From: Devosia sp.
Lineage (GTDB): Bacteria > Pseudomonadota > Alphaproteobacteria > Rhizobiales > Devosiaceae
Reading direction: 5' to 3'
Assembly: GCA_028290245.1 (NCBI GenBank)
Contig: JAQGKG010000117.1
Span: 1 to 7,796 of the forward strand
Length of the DNA stretch: 7,796 nucleotides
In this document: positions 1-5,631 of the stretch, in pieces
Layout: each line of letters opens with the position of its first letter
Position numbering within the stretch: position 1 is the stretch's first letter
The notes under the pieces: generated by a model
The model's database searches: none
What the model was told of the DNA's origin: nothing
The model's input: the letters and a program-made list of their open reading frames with translations, nothing else
Program-made: the position numbers and the translations under genes

Positions 1-719
1 TTGCCAAGGCGCTGCGGTATGGCGCCGGTGGCCAGATAGCCCACGCCAAGGTTGGAAAGCGCCGCTACCTGTACATCCAGGAGAGACATGTCGATGTGCT
101 GTCCCAACCCGGAATCGCGACGTTCGTTGATTGCCGCCAGGATGGCGACTGCGGAATAAAGAGCGGTCAACTGGTCCGACACCGCAATGCCGGCCTTGCG
201 TGGCCCGCCTCCGGGTGTGCCGTCGGCATTGCCCGTGATGCTCATCAAGCCGCCCAGCGCCTGAACGATGGTGTCATAGCCCGGACGCGCGCTGTAAGGG
301 CCGGTCTGGCCGAAGCCGGTAATGGAACAGTAGACCAGGCGCGGATTGAGCGCGCTCAGGGTGTCGTAGTTCAGCCCATAGCGTGCGAGCGTTCCGACCT
401 TGTAGTTTTCAATCAGCACGTCGGCCTCTGTTGCGAGACGGACGACCAGATCACGACCGACGCTGTCGGCCAGATCGACGGTGATCGAACGTTTACCGCG
501 ATTGCACGACCAGAAATAAACCGACTCGTCGACGGCTGAATCTGGGTCGCGCATCATGGTAGGCGGTGCCCACTCGCGGGTATCGTCGCCGCGCACCGGG
601 CGCTCGACCTTGATCACGTCCGCCCCCAAATCGGCCAGAACCTGGGCTGACAGCGGGCCGGCCAACACGCGGGACAGGTCGAGCACGCGCAGCCCGTTCA
701 GAGCGGCCAACGCGCTCAT
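1..719 (-). CDS. Family III CoA-transferase (CaiB/BaiF), C-terminus cut by window edge
   Basis: Predicted to move coenzyme A between acyl-CoA and a free carboxylic acid in the cytoplasm, activating an acid for catabolism. I translated 239 residues from the ATG at 719-717; the family is usually about 380-420 aa, so the C-terminal part lies beyond position 1. The N-terminus has the typical GLRVLDLSRVLAGP (residues 9-22), then LADLGADVIKVERP, a CNRGKRSITVDL segment (72-83) and LIENYKVGTLARYGL (102-116). SITGFGQTGPY (132-142) is followed by PGYDTIVQALGG, whose D149 matches the family's catalytic Asp, which forms a mixed anhydride with the substrate. The start overlaps the stop of the upstream hydratase gene as ATGA (719-716), so the two are probably translationally coupled. 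The acid substrate cannot be read from the sequence. Family assignment is firm; specificity is unknown. Confidence 0.93.
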   Translation of the reverse strand, partial: MSALAALNGLRVLDLSRVLAGPLSAQVLADLGADVIKVERPVRGDDTREWAPPTMMRDPDSAVDESVYFWSCNRGKRSITVDLADSVGRDLVVRLATEADVLIENYKVGTLARYGLNYDTLSALNPRLVYCSITGFGQTGPYSARPGYDTIVQALGGLMSITGNADGTPGGGPRKAGIAVSDQLTALYSAVAILAAINERRDSGLGQHIDMSLLDVQVAALSNLGVGYLATGAIPQRLG

Positions 720-1486
720 GGCTGGCCCCACACAGGCTTGCGTTTCTCCACGAACGCCTGCAAACCCTCGCGGCAGTCGGTTGTGCCGAATACGGTCGCG
801 ACAAGATCTACCGCGCTGGCCGCGCCGGAGCGATAACCGTTGTCGTTCACCCGGACAAACGCGGCCTTGCCCAGTCGCATCAGTTCAGGCGACTTTGCGA
901 CAAAGACACGAGCGAGCTCACGCGCCGTTTCAAGCACCTCCGACGCCGGTGCCGTGCGGCTCACAAGCCCCAGCGATACCGCCTCCGGGGTGCCGAACAC
1001 GCGTCCGGTAAAAAGCAGGTCAAAGGCGCGGTGCTTGCCCACGATGCGCGGAAGATGCAGGTAATGGATGGATGGGAGCAGGCCAATTTCCATCTCCGGA
1101 TAGCCAAAGCTCGCATCGTCAGCTGCGACGATCATGTCGCAGGTGATGGCGATGGACATGCCGCCGCCCCGCACTGCGCCCGTCACCGCTGCAATCACGG
1201 GCTTGGACAGCCCGGCCTGCAATTCGAACAGGCGGTGGTAGAGCTTGCCGACGACGGTATGCACCTCTGCCGGGCTGCTCTGGCTGAATTTGCGCAGATC
1301 CAGTCCGCCGCAAAAGCGCCCCGGCACGGCGCTGCCGATGATGATGGCGCGAACTGCCGGGTCCGCGCCGGCCTGCGTGAGCCGGGCCATGAGCTCGTCC
1401 AGCAGTTCGTCCGTGATGCCGTTTACCGGTGGGTTGTCTACCAGCAGTTCTGCAATGCCGTTTTGCGCTTCATATCTGATCATCAT
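716..1486 (-). CDS. Enoyl-CoA hydratase/isomerase (crotonase) family protein
   Basis: A 256-aa cytoplasmic acyl-CoA enzyme of normal crotonase length. The N-terminal half has NPPVNGIT (18-25) and the oxyanion-loop segment GRFCGGLDL (56-64). KPVIAAVTGAVRGGG (95-109) leads to the CD at 116-117, then SFGYPEMEIGLLPS (126-139), and the C-terminal helical region starts with TGRVFGTPEAVSLGLVS. E131 aligns with rat hydratase Glu164, but the Glu144 position (GGGCE in rat) is Ser111 (GGGMS). Hydratases use both Glu residues while isomerases such as dienoyl/enoyl-CoA isomerases keep fewer, so isomerase or another crotonase reaction is as likely as hydration. Two Met codons open the gene. An AGGA at 1489-1492 is only 2 nt from the first but 5 nt from the second (1483), so translation may begin at 1483. 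It is first in the leftward operon, coupled to the CoA-transferase. Confidence 0.92.
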   Translation of the reverse strand: MMIRYEAQNGIAELLVDNPPVNGITDELLDELMARLTQAGADPAVRAIIIGSAVPGRFCGGLDLRKFSQSSPAEVHTVVGKLYHRLFELQAGLSKPVIAAVTGAVRGGGMSIAITCDMIVAADDASFGYPEMEIGLLPSIHYLHLPRIVGKHRAFDLLFTGRVFGTPEAVSLGLVSRTAPASEVLETARELARVFVAKSPELMRLGKAAFVRVNDNGYRSGAASAVDLVATVFGTTDCREGLQAFVEKRKPVWGQP

Positions 1487-1488
1487 TG

Positions 1489-1492
1489 TCCT
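1489..1492 (-). promoter_or_regulatory. Ribosome binding site deciding the start of the crotonase-family gene
   Basis: Reading leftward, AGGA lies 2 nt before the first ATG (1486-1484) and 5 nt before the second, adjacent ATG (1483-1481). The second spacing is normal, the first is too short. Another AGGA at 1499-1502 lies 12 nt before the first ATG. The second Met is therefore the more likely start, a one-residue difference. Confidence 0.5.
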
Positions 1493-1545
1493 GACTGGTC
1501 CTGTCGGGGCCGGCCGTTAGCAGCCCGCCAATGGAAACAGATGCT

Positions 1546-1574
1546 ATTCATTCGGGACCGCGCCTACAAGTCAA
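1546..1574 (-). promoter_or_regulatory. Candidate promoter for the leftward operon
   Basis: On the minus strand TTGACT (1574-1569) resembles a -35 box (5 of 6 to TTGACA). After 17 bp comes ATGAAT (1551-1546), a poor -10 (3 of 6). It points toward the crotonase gene about 60 bp away, and the operator at 1580-1595 ends 5 bp upstream of the -35. The prediction rests mainly on position and the -35 match. Confidence 0.3.
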
Positions 1575-1579
1575 ATAAA

Positions 1580-1595
1580 TGGAACGATTGTTCAA
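1580..1595. promoter_or_regulatory. Palindromic operator A (probable dimeric repressor site)
   Basis: TGGAACGATTGTTCAA is an inverted repeat with 6-bp arms (TGGAAC / GTTCAA, one mismatch) and a 4-bp centre. Its last 14 bases are the exact reverse complement of the first 14 of operator B at 1694-1709. A 16-bp dyad of this kind is typical of TetR-family and similar dimeric regulators; the regulator is not in the window. It sits immediately upstream of the candidate leftward promoter, so it could control the hydratase/CoA-transferase pair. The CGATT at the 3' end repeats part of the centre. Confidence 0.6.
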
Positions 1596-1693
1596 CGATT
1601 GCCAGCACCGAGCCGGTCCGGCGTTTTCAGGCTAGCGCCGCCGCACACCACGACTCGTCCACCAAATGCGGGCAAAGGGATGAACGCTCGCAA

Positions 1694-1709
1694 TTGAACA
1701 ATCGTTCAA
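1694..1709. promoter_or_regulatory. Palindromic operator B (probable dimeric repressor site)
   Basis: TTGAACAATCGTTCAA has perfect 6-bp arms (TTGAAC / GTTCAA) around AATC. It shares a 14-base core with operator A in opposite orientation; the two centres are 114 bp apart, close to eleven helical turns. It lies 10 bp upstream of the candidate -35 of the rightward operon. The likely role is coordinated control of both operons by one regulator, perhaps with looping; that role is inferred. Confidence 0.65.
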
Positions 1710-1722
1710 ATCATTTGATTTG
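1707..1722. repeat. Second inverted repeat overlapping operator B
   Basis: CAAATCA-TT-TGATTTG is a perfect inverted repeat with 7-bp arms and a 2-bp centre. Its first three bases are the last three of operator B, and its right end overlaps the candidate -35 (1720-1725). It could bind a second regulator or extend the operator, or be an AT-rich coincidence. Its sequence is unrelated to operators A and B. Confidence 0.4.
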
Positions 1723-1748
1723 TCATCATCCGCGTTGGGAGTTACCTT
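1720..1748 (+). promoter_or_regulatory. Candidate promoter for the rightward operon
   Basis: TTGTCA (1720-1725) matches 5 of 6 bases of a -35 box. After 17 bp comes TACCTT (1743-1748), a weak -10 (3 of 6). A start near 1755 would give a leader of about 35 nt before the receptor gene. An alternative pair is TTGGGA (1735-1740) with a -10 near 1755. Treat as tentative. Confidence 0.25.
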
Positions 1749-1776
1749 ACCGGATACAGAAATTTTTCCAGTTTCC

Positions 1777-1782
1777 AGGAGA
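1777..1782 (+). promoter_or_regulatory. Strong Shine-Dalgarno that sets the receptor start
   Basis: AGGAGA is followed by a 6-nt spacer and ATG at 1789. This places the start 23 codons inside the longest open frame and directly before an ideal signal peptide, ruling out the upstream ATG at 1720, which lies in the promoter/operator region. Confidence 0.8.
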
Positions 1783-1788
1783 CAAGAC

Positions 1789-2766
1789 ATGCCCATGCGC
1801 AGAACTCTCATCGCGGCGGCCCTCACGCCGCTACTCGCCATGGCCGCTGCCGCATCATTTGCCCAGGCAGGCGACTTCCCGTCGCGCCCAGTCACGCTGG
1901 TCGCACCTTTCCCCGCCGGGTCCGTTACCGACGCCGTCACGCGCGTGCTCGCCAATGCGCTCACGCAGTCACTAGGCAAACCAGTCATCGTCGAAAACAA
2001 GGCTGGTGCGCAGGGCACCATTGGCGCCGCGTATGTTGCCAGGGCCAAGCCCGACGGCTACACGCTGCTAGTCGGATCGTCCGTTATGTTCGTGGCCAAT
2101 AGCCTCTACAAAGAACTGTCTTATGACCCGGTCAAGAGTTTTGTTCCCGTTTCTAATGTCGGCTCGACCGCCATGATGTTCTTAGTACCGCAAACCTCGC
2201 CCTTCAAGTCGATTGCGGACCTCGCTGCGGCGCAGCGCACGTCTAAAGAACCCGTCACTATGGCCTTCGGTTCACCGAGCGGTCAGGTCGCGGTGGCGCT
2301 GTTTTCATCGGTCACCAATTCAGAGCCCACAGCCGTGCCCTACCGTGGCATCCCACAAGCTGTCACAGACATGATTGGCGGTCAGGTGAAGGTTGCCGTC
2401 GTCGACATCGGCAGCGGCCTGGCTCAAGTCAATGGCCAGAAGGCGCGTGCGCTGGCGATCTCGTCGGGTACTCGTTACGAAGGCGCGCCCGAGGTCCCAA
2501 CACTACAGGAAGCCTTTCCCCGCGCCAGCGGCACCCTGGAAACCCTGATCGCCGTGATGGCGCCGGCCGACACACCCGCACCCATCGTTGCCACGCTGGA
2601 CGCTGCCATTCGCTCGGTCATGGCAACCACGCCGGTCAAGGCGCAGTTCCAAGTGCTTAACACCAAGGTCATGTCTTTGACGAGCAAACAACTCGCAGAC
2701 CGGATCCGCGCCGAGAACCCACGCTGGGAAGAACTCATCAAAAAATCCGGGATGGAGCGGCAGTAG
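1789..2766 (+). CDS. Bug/TctC-family periplasmic substrate-binding protein
   Basis: A 325-aa extracytoplasmic receptor that captures a small organic ligand, usually a carboxylate, for tripartite tricarboxylate-type transport or sensing. Residues 1-27 are a signal peptide: MPMRR, a hydrophobic Ala/Leu core and an AQA cleavage motif before Gly28. The mature N-terminus DFPSRPVTLVAPFPAGSVTD is the family hallmark, with the PFPAG-loop and Asp48 that line the ligand site. ENKAGAQGTIGA (69-80) and KPDGYTLL (87-94) match the second signature. VPYRGIPQAVTDMIGGQV (183-200) is the usual domain-2 segment. Length and domain order are normal. No TctA/TctB membrane subunits are nearby; such orphan receptors are common in Burkholderiales. 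It is the first gene of the rightward operon, followed by a 76-bp gap. The ligand is unknown; a substrate of the neighbouring CoA pathway is a reasonable guess. Confidence 0.93.
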   Translation: MPMRRTLIAAALTPLLAMAAAASFAQAGDFPSRPVTLVAPFPAGSVTDAVTRVLANALTQSLGKPVIVENKAGAQGTIGAAYVARAKPDGYTLLVGSSVMFVANSLYKELSYDPVKSFVPVSNVGSTAMMFLVPQTSPFKSIADLAAAQRTSKEPVTMAFGSPSGQVAVALFSSVTNSEPTAVPYRGIPQAVTDMIGGQVKVAVVDIGSGLAQVNGQKARALAISSGTRYEGAPEVPTLQEAFPRASGTLETLIAVMAPADTPAPIVATLDAAIRSVMATTPVKAQFQVLNTKVMSLTSKQLADRIRAENPRWEELIKKSGMERQ

Positions 2767-2842
2767 GACTTTCATCCGGCACATACAAGCAAGCCACGGT
2801 TCAACGATTTCTACTTTTAAACGCACAACGAGCAATGCCACC

Positions 2843-3631
2843 ATGAGCAGAATAAACAAGGACATCCGCACCGACATCGGTTCGAGCACGGCCGACAGCA
2901 TCACGCTGTTCGGCCGGAACTTCGTGACCGACATCCTCGGCACCCTCAACCTGGGTGACATGGGCTTCCTCGAACTCACCGGGCGCTTTCCCGATGCGAA
3001 CGAATCGCGCATGTTCAATGCAATGGTCGTGACATTGGTCGAACACGGCATCACGCCAAGTTCCATCGTCGCGCGCATGACCTACCTGGGCGCACCGGAG
3101 TCACTGCAGGGCGCCGTCGCCGCGGGCCTGAACGGGCTGGGCACTGTCTTCGTCGGAAGCATCGAAGGCGCAGCAAAAATGTTATATGAGGCCATGCCCG
3201 CGCCCGACGCGACCGCCGATTTGTCCGCGCTGGCGGCGACAACGGTCGATACGTTCCGTGCGGCGAAAAAAATCCTGCCCGGCGTTGGACATCCCTTCCA
3301 TAAACCGATTGACCCCCGCACGCCGCGCCTCATGGAACTGGCGCGCGAAACCGGCTTCAACGGTCCTTACCTGAAGTTGATCCAGGCCATCTCCGACGAG
3401 GCGGCGCGCAAGAGCGGCAAGGTCTTGCCCATCAATGCAACCGGCGCCATCGGCGCACTGTGCTGCGAGATGGGCTTCGATTGGAAGATCTGCCGCGGCC
3501 TGGGCGTGATGGCCCGTGCGGTCGGCCTCGTCGGCCACATTCTCGAAGAGTCGCGCAACCCGATGGCCGCCGAGATTTGGCATTCTGTTGAGTCGCGTGC
3601 GACAGCGCATGTACGGGCGGACAAGGATTAG
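2843..3631 (+). CDS. Citryl-CoA lyase-like protein (citrate synthase fold)
   Basis: A 262-aa protein resembling citryl-CoA lyase and the C-terminal lyase domain of ATP-citrate lyase; it would cleave or form a C-C bond next to an acyl-CoA in the cytoplasm. EHGITPSSIVAR (67-78) matches the EHxxNxST helix of citrate synthases. GTVFVGSIEGAAKML (100-114) aligns with the ATP-citrate lyase segment DRFGGALDAAAKMF, so Phe103 in place of the synthase His is normal for this subgroup. GVGHPFHKPIDPR (147-159) keeps the catalytic His (H150). ARAVGLVGHILEE (224-236) keeps the CoA/substrate-binding Arg225 and H232. The expected NVDG, with its catalytic Asp, reads NATG (198-201), so the Asp is Thr200. Citryl-CoA specificity is therefore doubtful. 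The ribosome site is weak, and a tiny frame (ATG at 2835, stop TGA at 2844-2846) overlaps the start codon. Fold assignment is firm, reaction uncertain. Confidence 0.88.
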   Translation: MSRINKDIRTDIGSSTADSITLFGRNFVTDILGTLNLGDMGFLELTGRFPDANESRMFNAMVVTLVEHGITPSSIVARMTYLGAPESLQGAVAAGLNGLGTVFVGSIEGAAKMLYEAMPAPDATADLSALAATTVDTFRAAKKILPGVGHPFHKPIDPRTPRLMELARETGFNGPYLKLIQAISDEAARKSGKVLPINATGAIGALCCEMGFDWKICRGLGVMARAVGLVGHILEESRNPMAAEIWHSVESRATAHVRADKD

Positions 3632-3717
3632 GCAACCCGCAACTGCGCGGCCTCTGCGTCTCGAACATCGACACCGGTCGTTAACGAACATCCCATCATT
3701 TAACCAATAAGCAACCC

Positions 3718-4638
3718 ATGCAAACAGGCAATTTCGTAGAAGGCAAGGTCGTGCTGGTCACCGGCGCTGGGGGCGGCATCGGCCGCGAATTCGCGCTCGC
3801 GCTCGGCCGTGAAGGCGCCAGGGTCATCGTCAACGACCTCGGCGCCAGCGTCACCGGTGAAGGCCGCGATGTCTCGCGCGCGCAGGCGGTGGTCGACGAG
3901 ATCGTCGCGGCCGGCGGCACGGCCACGGCCAACGGCGACAGCGTCTCCGACTGGGACGGCGCCAACCGCATGGTGACGCAGGCTGTCGACACCTACGGCC
4001 GCATCGATGCAGTCATCAACAACGCCGGCATTCTGCGCGACCGCTTTTTCTTCAACATGAGCGTGGACGAGTGGCGCGCCGTGATCGACGTGCACCTCAA
4101 CGGCCCTTTCTACATCTCGCGCGCGGCCGCCCCGCATTTCAAGGCGCAGCAGTCCGGCTCGTATGTACACATGGTGTCAACGTCCGGCCTCATCGGCAAC
4201 TTCGGCCAAGCTAACTACTCAGCGGCCAAGTTGGGCCTCACTGCGCTGTCCAAGTCCATCGCGATGGACATGGCGAAGTTCAATGTGCGCTCCAACTGCA
4301 TCTCGCCTTTCGCGTGGAGTCGCATGATCGACGGCATGCCGACGGAGACCGAGGAGCAAAAGGCCCGCGTTGCGCGCCTGCAGCGCATGGAAACCTCCAA
4401 GATTGCGCCGCTCGCGGTGTACCTGTGCAGCGATGACGCGAAAGATGTCAGCGGCCAGATTTTTGCTGTGCGCGCCAACGAGATCTTCCTCATGAGCCAG
4501 ATCAGGCCCCTGCGCGCCATGCACACCGCAGAGGGCTGGACGCCGCAGACCGTGGCCGAGCGTGTCATGCCCGCGATGAAACCCAGCTTCTACAAACTCG
4601 ACCGGTCGCAGGACGTCTTCGACTGGGACCCGGTGTAA
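3718..4638 (+). CDS. SDR-family (3R)-hydroxyacyl-CoA dehydrogenase, MFE-2-like
   Basis: A 306-aa cytoplasmic NAD(P)-dependent short-chain dehydrogenase, probably oxidising a (3R)-hydroxyacyl-CoA to the 3-oxoacyl-CoA. TGAGGGIG (15-22) is the Rossmann glycine motif; Asp40 in NDLGA after strand 2 favours NAD. NNAGILRDR (101-109) follows. The catalytic tetrad is N128 (HLNG), S154, Y167 and K171 (YSAAK). NDLG, NNAGILRDR, GNFGQANYSAAKLGL and the SRM segment at 201-203 are closely like the dehydrogenase part of peroxisomal multifunctional enzyme type 2, as is the C-terminal tail after residue 255. It ends 9 bp before the MaoC gene, which encodes the partner MFE-2 hydratase activity, so the two act like a split MFE-2. 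The ribosome site before ATG 3718 is poor; the start is chosen because the Rossmann fold begins at once after it. Confidence 0.92.
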   Translation: MQTGNFVEGKVVLVTGAGGGIGREFALALGREGARVIVNDLGASVTGEGRDVSRAQAVVDEIVAAGGTATANGDSVSDWDGANRMVTQAVDTYGRIDAVINNAGILRDRFFFNMSVDEWRAVIDVHLNGPFYISRAAAPHFKAQQSGSYVHMVSTSGLIGNFGQANYSAAKLGLTALSKSIAMDMAKFNVRSNCISPFAWSRMIDGMPTETEEQKARVARLQRMETSKIAPLAVYLCSDDAKDVSGQIFAVRANEIFLMSQIRPLRAMHTAEGWTPQTVAERVMPAMKPSFYKLDRSQDVFDWDPV

Positions 4639-4647
4639 GCACACGCT

Positions 4648-5529
4648 ATGGCCATTGATGTCGTGGCCGTGCGCCACTGGCCCTTCGCCGAGGTACGCCA
4701 GACCTACGCGGCCAAGGACACCATCCTCTACGCGTTGGCACTGGGCTACGGCAGCGACCCGGTCCACGCGGCGCAGCTGCGTTTCGTTTACGAGCAAGAC
4801 CTGCAGGCCTCGCCCGCGATGGCGACGGCGCTATGCCACCCCGGCTTCTGGATCAGCGACGCGCGCACCGGCATCGACGCAGCGCAATGCGTGCATGCGG
4901 AACACCAGGTAGTGTGGCACCGCCCGCTGCCTCCTACGGGCGCGCTGGTCGCGACAACGCGGGTGCTCGACGTGTTTGATCGCGGCGCAGGCAAGGGCGC
5001 GATGCTGGTGTTTGCACGTGACTTGCACAACGAGGCCGGCGGCGACCTGATCGCCTCCATCGAACACCGCACCCTTTGCCGCGCCGACGGCGGCTTTGCT
5101 GCAGACGCACCGCAGTTGCAGGGCAGCCGGCCCGCCGCGCTCTTCACGCCGGTGGATGCATCGCGCGTGCCCGACCGCCGCATCGACATCGCATCGCTGC
5201 CGCAGGCTGCGCTGATCTACCGCCTGAGCGCCGACCCGAACCCGCTGCATGCCGACCCGGCCGTGGCGCAGCAGGCTGGTTTTGCGCGGCCCATCCTGCA
5301 TGGCCTGTGCACGTATGGGCTTTGTTGCCGCGCCATACTGGAGGCATTTTGCGGCCAGCGCGCTGACCAGGTGCATGCGCTGGCTCTGCGGTTCCTGGCG
5401 CCTGTATTCCCCGGCGAAACGCTGCGCGTGGACATGTGGCATGACGGCGGCAGCATCGGCTTTAACTGCTCGGTGCCCGCGCGTGACGGCCTCATGGTGG
5501 CGACCGGCAGTGCCACGCTTGCGGCATAA
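4648..5529 (+). CDS. MaoC-like dehydratase / enoyl-CoA hydratase 2 (double hot-dog)
   Basis: A 293-aa protein predicted to hydrate a trans-2-enoyl-CoA to the (3R)-hydroxyacyl-CoA. The N-terminal hot-dog domain (about 1-150) carries DTILYALALGYG (24-35) and LRFVYEQD (44-51), like MFE-2 hydratase 2. The C-terminal domain has YRLSADPNPLHADP (191-204), the hydratase 2 motif with catalytic Asp196 and His201 and conserved Asn198; the usual Gly before the Asp is Ala195. GFARPILHGLCTYG (211-224) is a strong family marker. The length fits two hot-dog domains. It lies 9 bp after the SDR that would oxidise its product, so co-transcription is very likely. Substrate chain length cannot be judged. Itaconyl- or mesaconyl-CoA hydratases are relatives, but the HGLCTYG segment favours the MFE-2 branch. 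Confidence 0.91.
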   Translation: MAIDVVAVRHWPFAEVRQTYAAKDTILYALALGYGSDPVHAAQLRFVYEQDLQASPAMATALCHPGFWISDARTGIDAAQCVHAEHQVVWHRPLPPTGALVATTRVLDVFDRGAGKGAMLVFARDLHNEAGGDLIASIEHRTLCRADGGFAADAPQLQGSRPAALFTPVDASRVPDRRIDIASLPQAALIYRLSADPNPLHADPAVAQQAGFARPILHGLCTYGLCCRAILEAFCGQRADQVHALALRFLAPVFPGETLRVDMWHDGGSIGFNCSVPARDGLMVATGSATLAA

Positions 5530-5578
5530 AGCGCAGGCTGAATACTGCACGCCCGCCGCACCCACTCACGACTGCCGC

Positions 5579-5620
5579 TTTCCCGCACAAGCCCCTTAAT
5601 TTCCCGCGCAAGCCCCTTAT
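5579..5620 (+). repeat. Two tandem 21-bp repeats just before the aldehyde dehydrogenase RBS
   Basis: Two adjacent 21-bp units (5579-5599 and 5600-5620) share 19 of 21 bases; they differ at unit positions 9 (A/G) and 21 (A/T). Each begins TTTCCCGC and contains CAAGCCCCTTA. The 21-bp period is two helical turns, so a protein would meet both copies on the same DNA face. The second copy ends 2 bp before the GGAG of the aldehyde dehydrogenase gene. Duplication by slippage is the simple alternative to a regulatory site. Confidence 0.7.
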
Positions 5621-5631
5621 CTGGAGATGAC

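Larger units (their letters stand above)
1487..1788. other. Divergent intergenic regulatory region
   Basis: This 302-bp stretch separates the leftward hydratase/CoA-transferase pair from the rightward catabolic operon. It is visibly more AT-rich than the genes around 1565-1600 and 1690-1770. It holds two oppositely oriented palindromic operators (1580-1595 and 1694-1709), one further inverted repeat (1707-1722), a candidate promoter facing each way and the ribosome binding sites of both first genes. Between the operators (1596-1693) I see only a short GCCGG-T-CCGGC dyad at 1612-1622. I find no convincing small gene here; open frames crossing it are antisense or N-terminal extensions of the flanking genes. 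Confidence 0.75.

Noticed and set aside
96..539. A 147-codon open frame on the plus strand
   Set aside because: It lies antisense to the CoA-transferase, whose conserved motifs are clear in the opposite frame, and its translation shows no recognisable protein features.
493..804. A minus-strand frame overlapping the CoA-transferase start
   Set aside because: It is the wrong frame of the same strand: the genuine CoA-transferase motifs (LRVLDLSRVLAGP, LADLGADVIKVERP) appear in the adjacent frame starting at 719.
1612..1622. GCCGG-T-CCGGC palindrome between the operators
   Set aside because: It is short and GC-only; such dyads are frequent by chance in this base composition, and no T tract follows to make it a terminator.
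1720..1788. N-terminal extension of the receptor from the ATG at 1720
   Set aside because: The extension overlaps the promoter/operator region, lacks a ribosome site and would bury the signal peptide. AGGAGA with 6-nt spacing supports 1789.
1031..1975. A 314-codon open frame on the plus strand
   Set aside because: It runs antisense to the crotonase-family gene, crosses the operator region and enters the receptor gene out of frame. It has no family-like motif and an odd composition rich in His, Cys and Arg; it is an artefact of high GC content.
3632..3717. 86-bp gap between lyase and SDR genes as a possible promoter or terminator
   Set aside because: I found no stem-loop with a T run, no copy of the operator and no convincing -35/-10 pair.
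4219..4797. 192-codon minus-strand frame across the SDR/MaoC junction
   Set aside because: It is antisense to two well-supported genes and has no recognisable motif.
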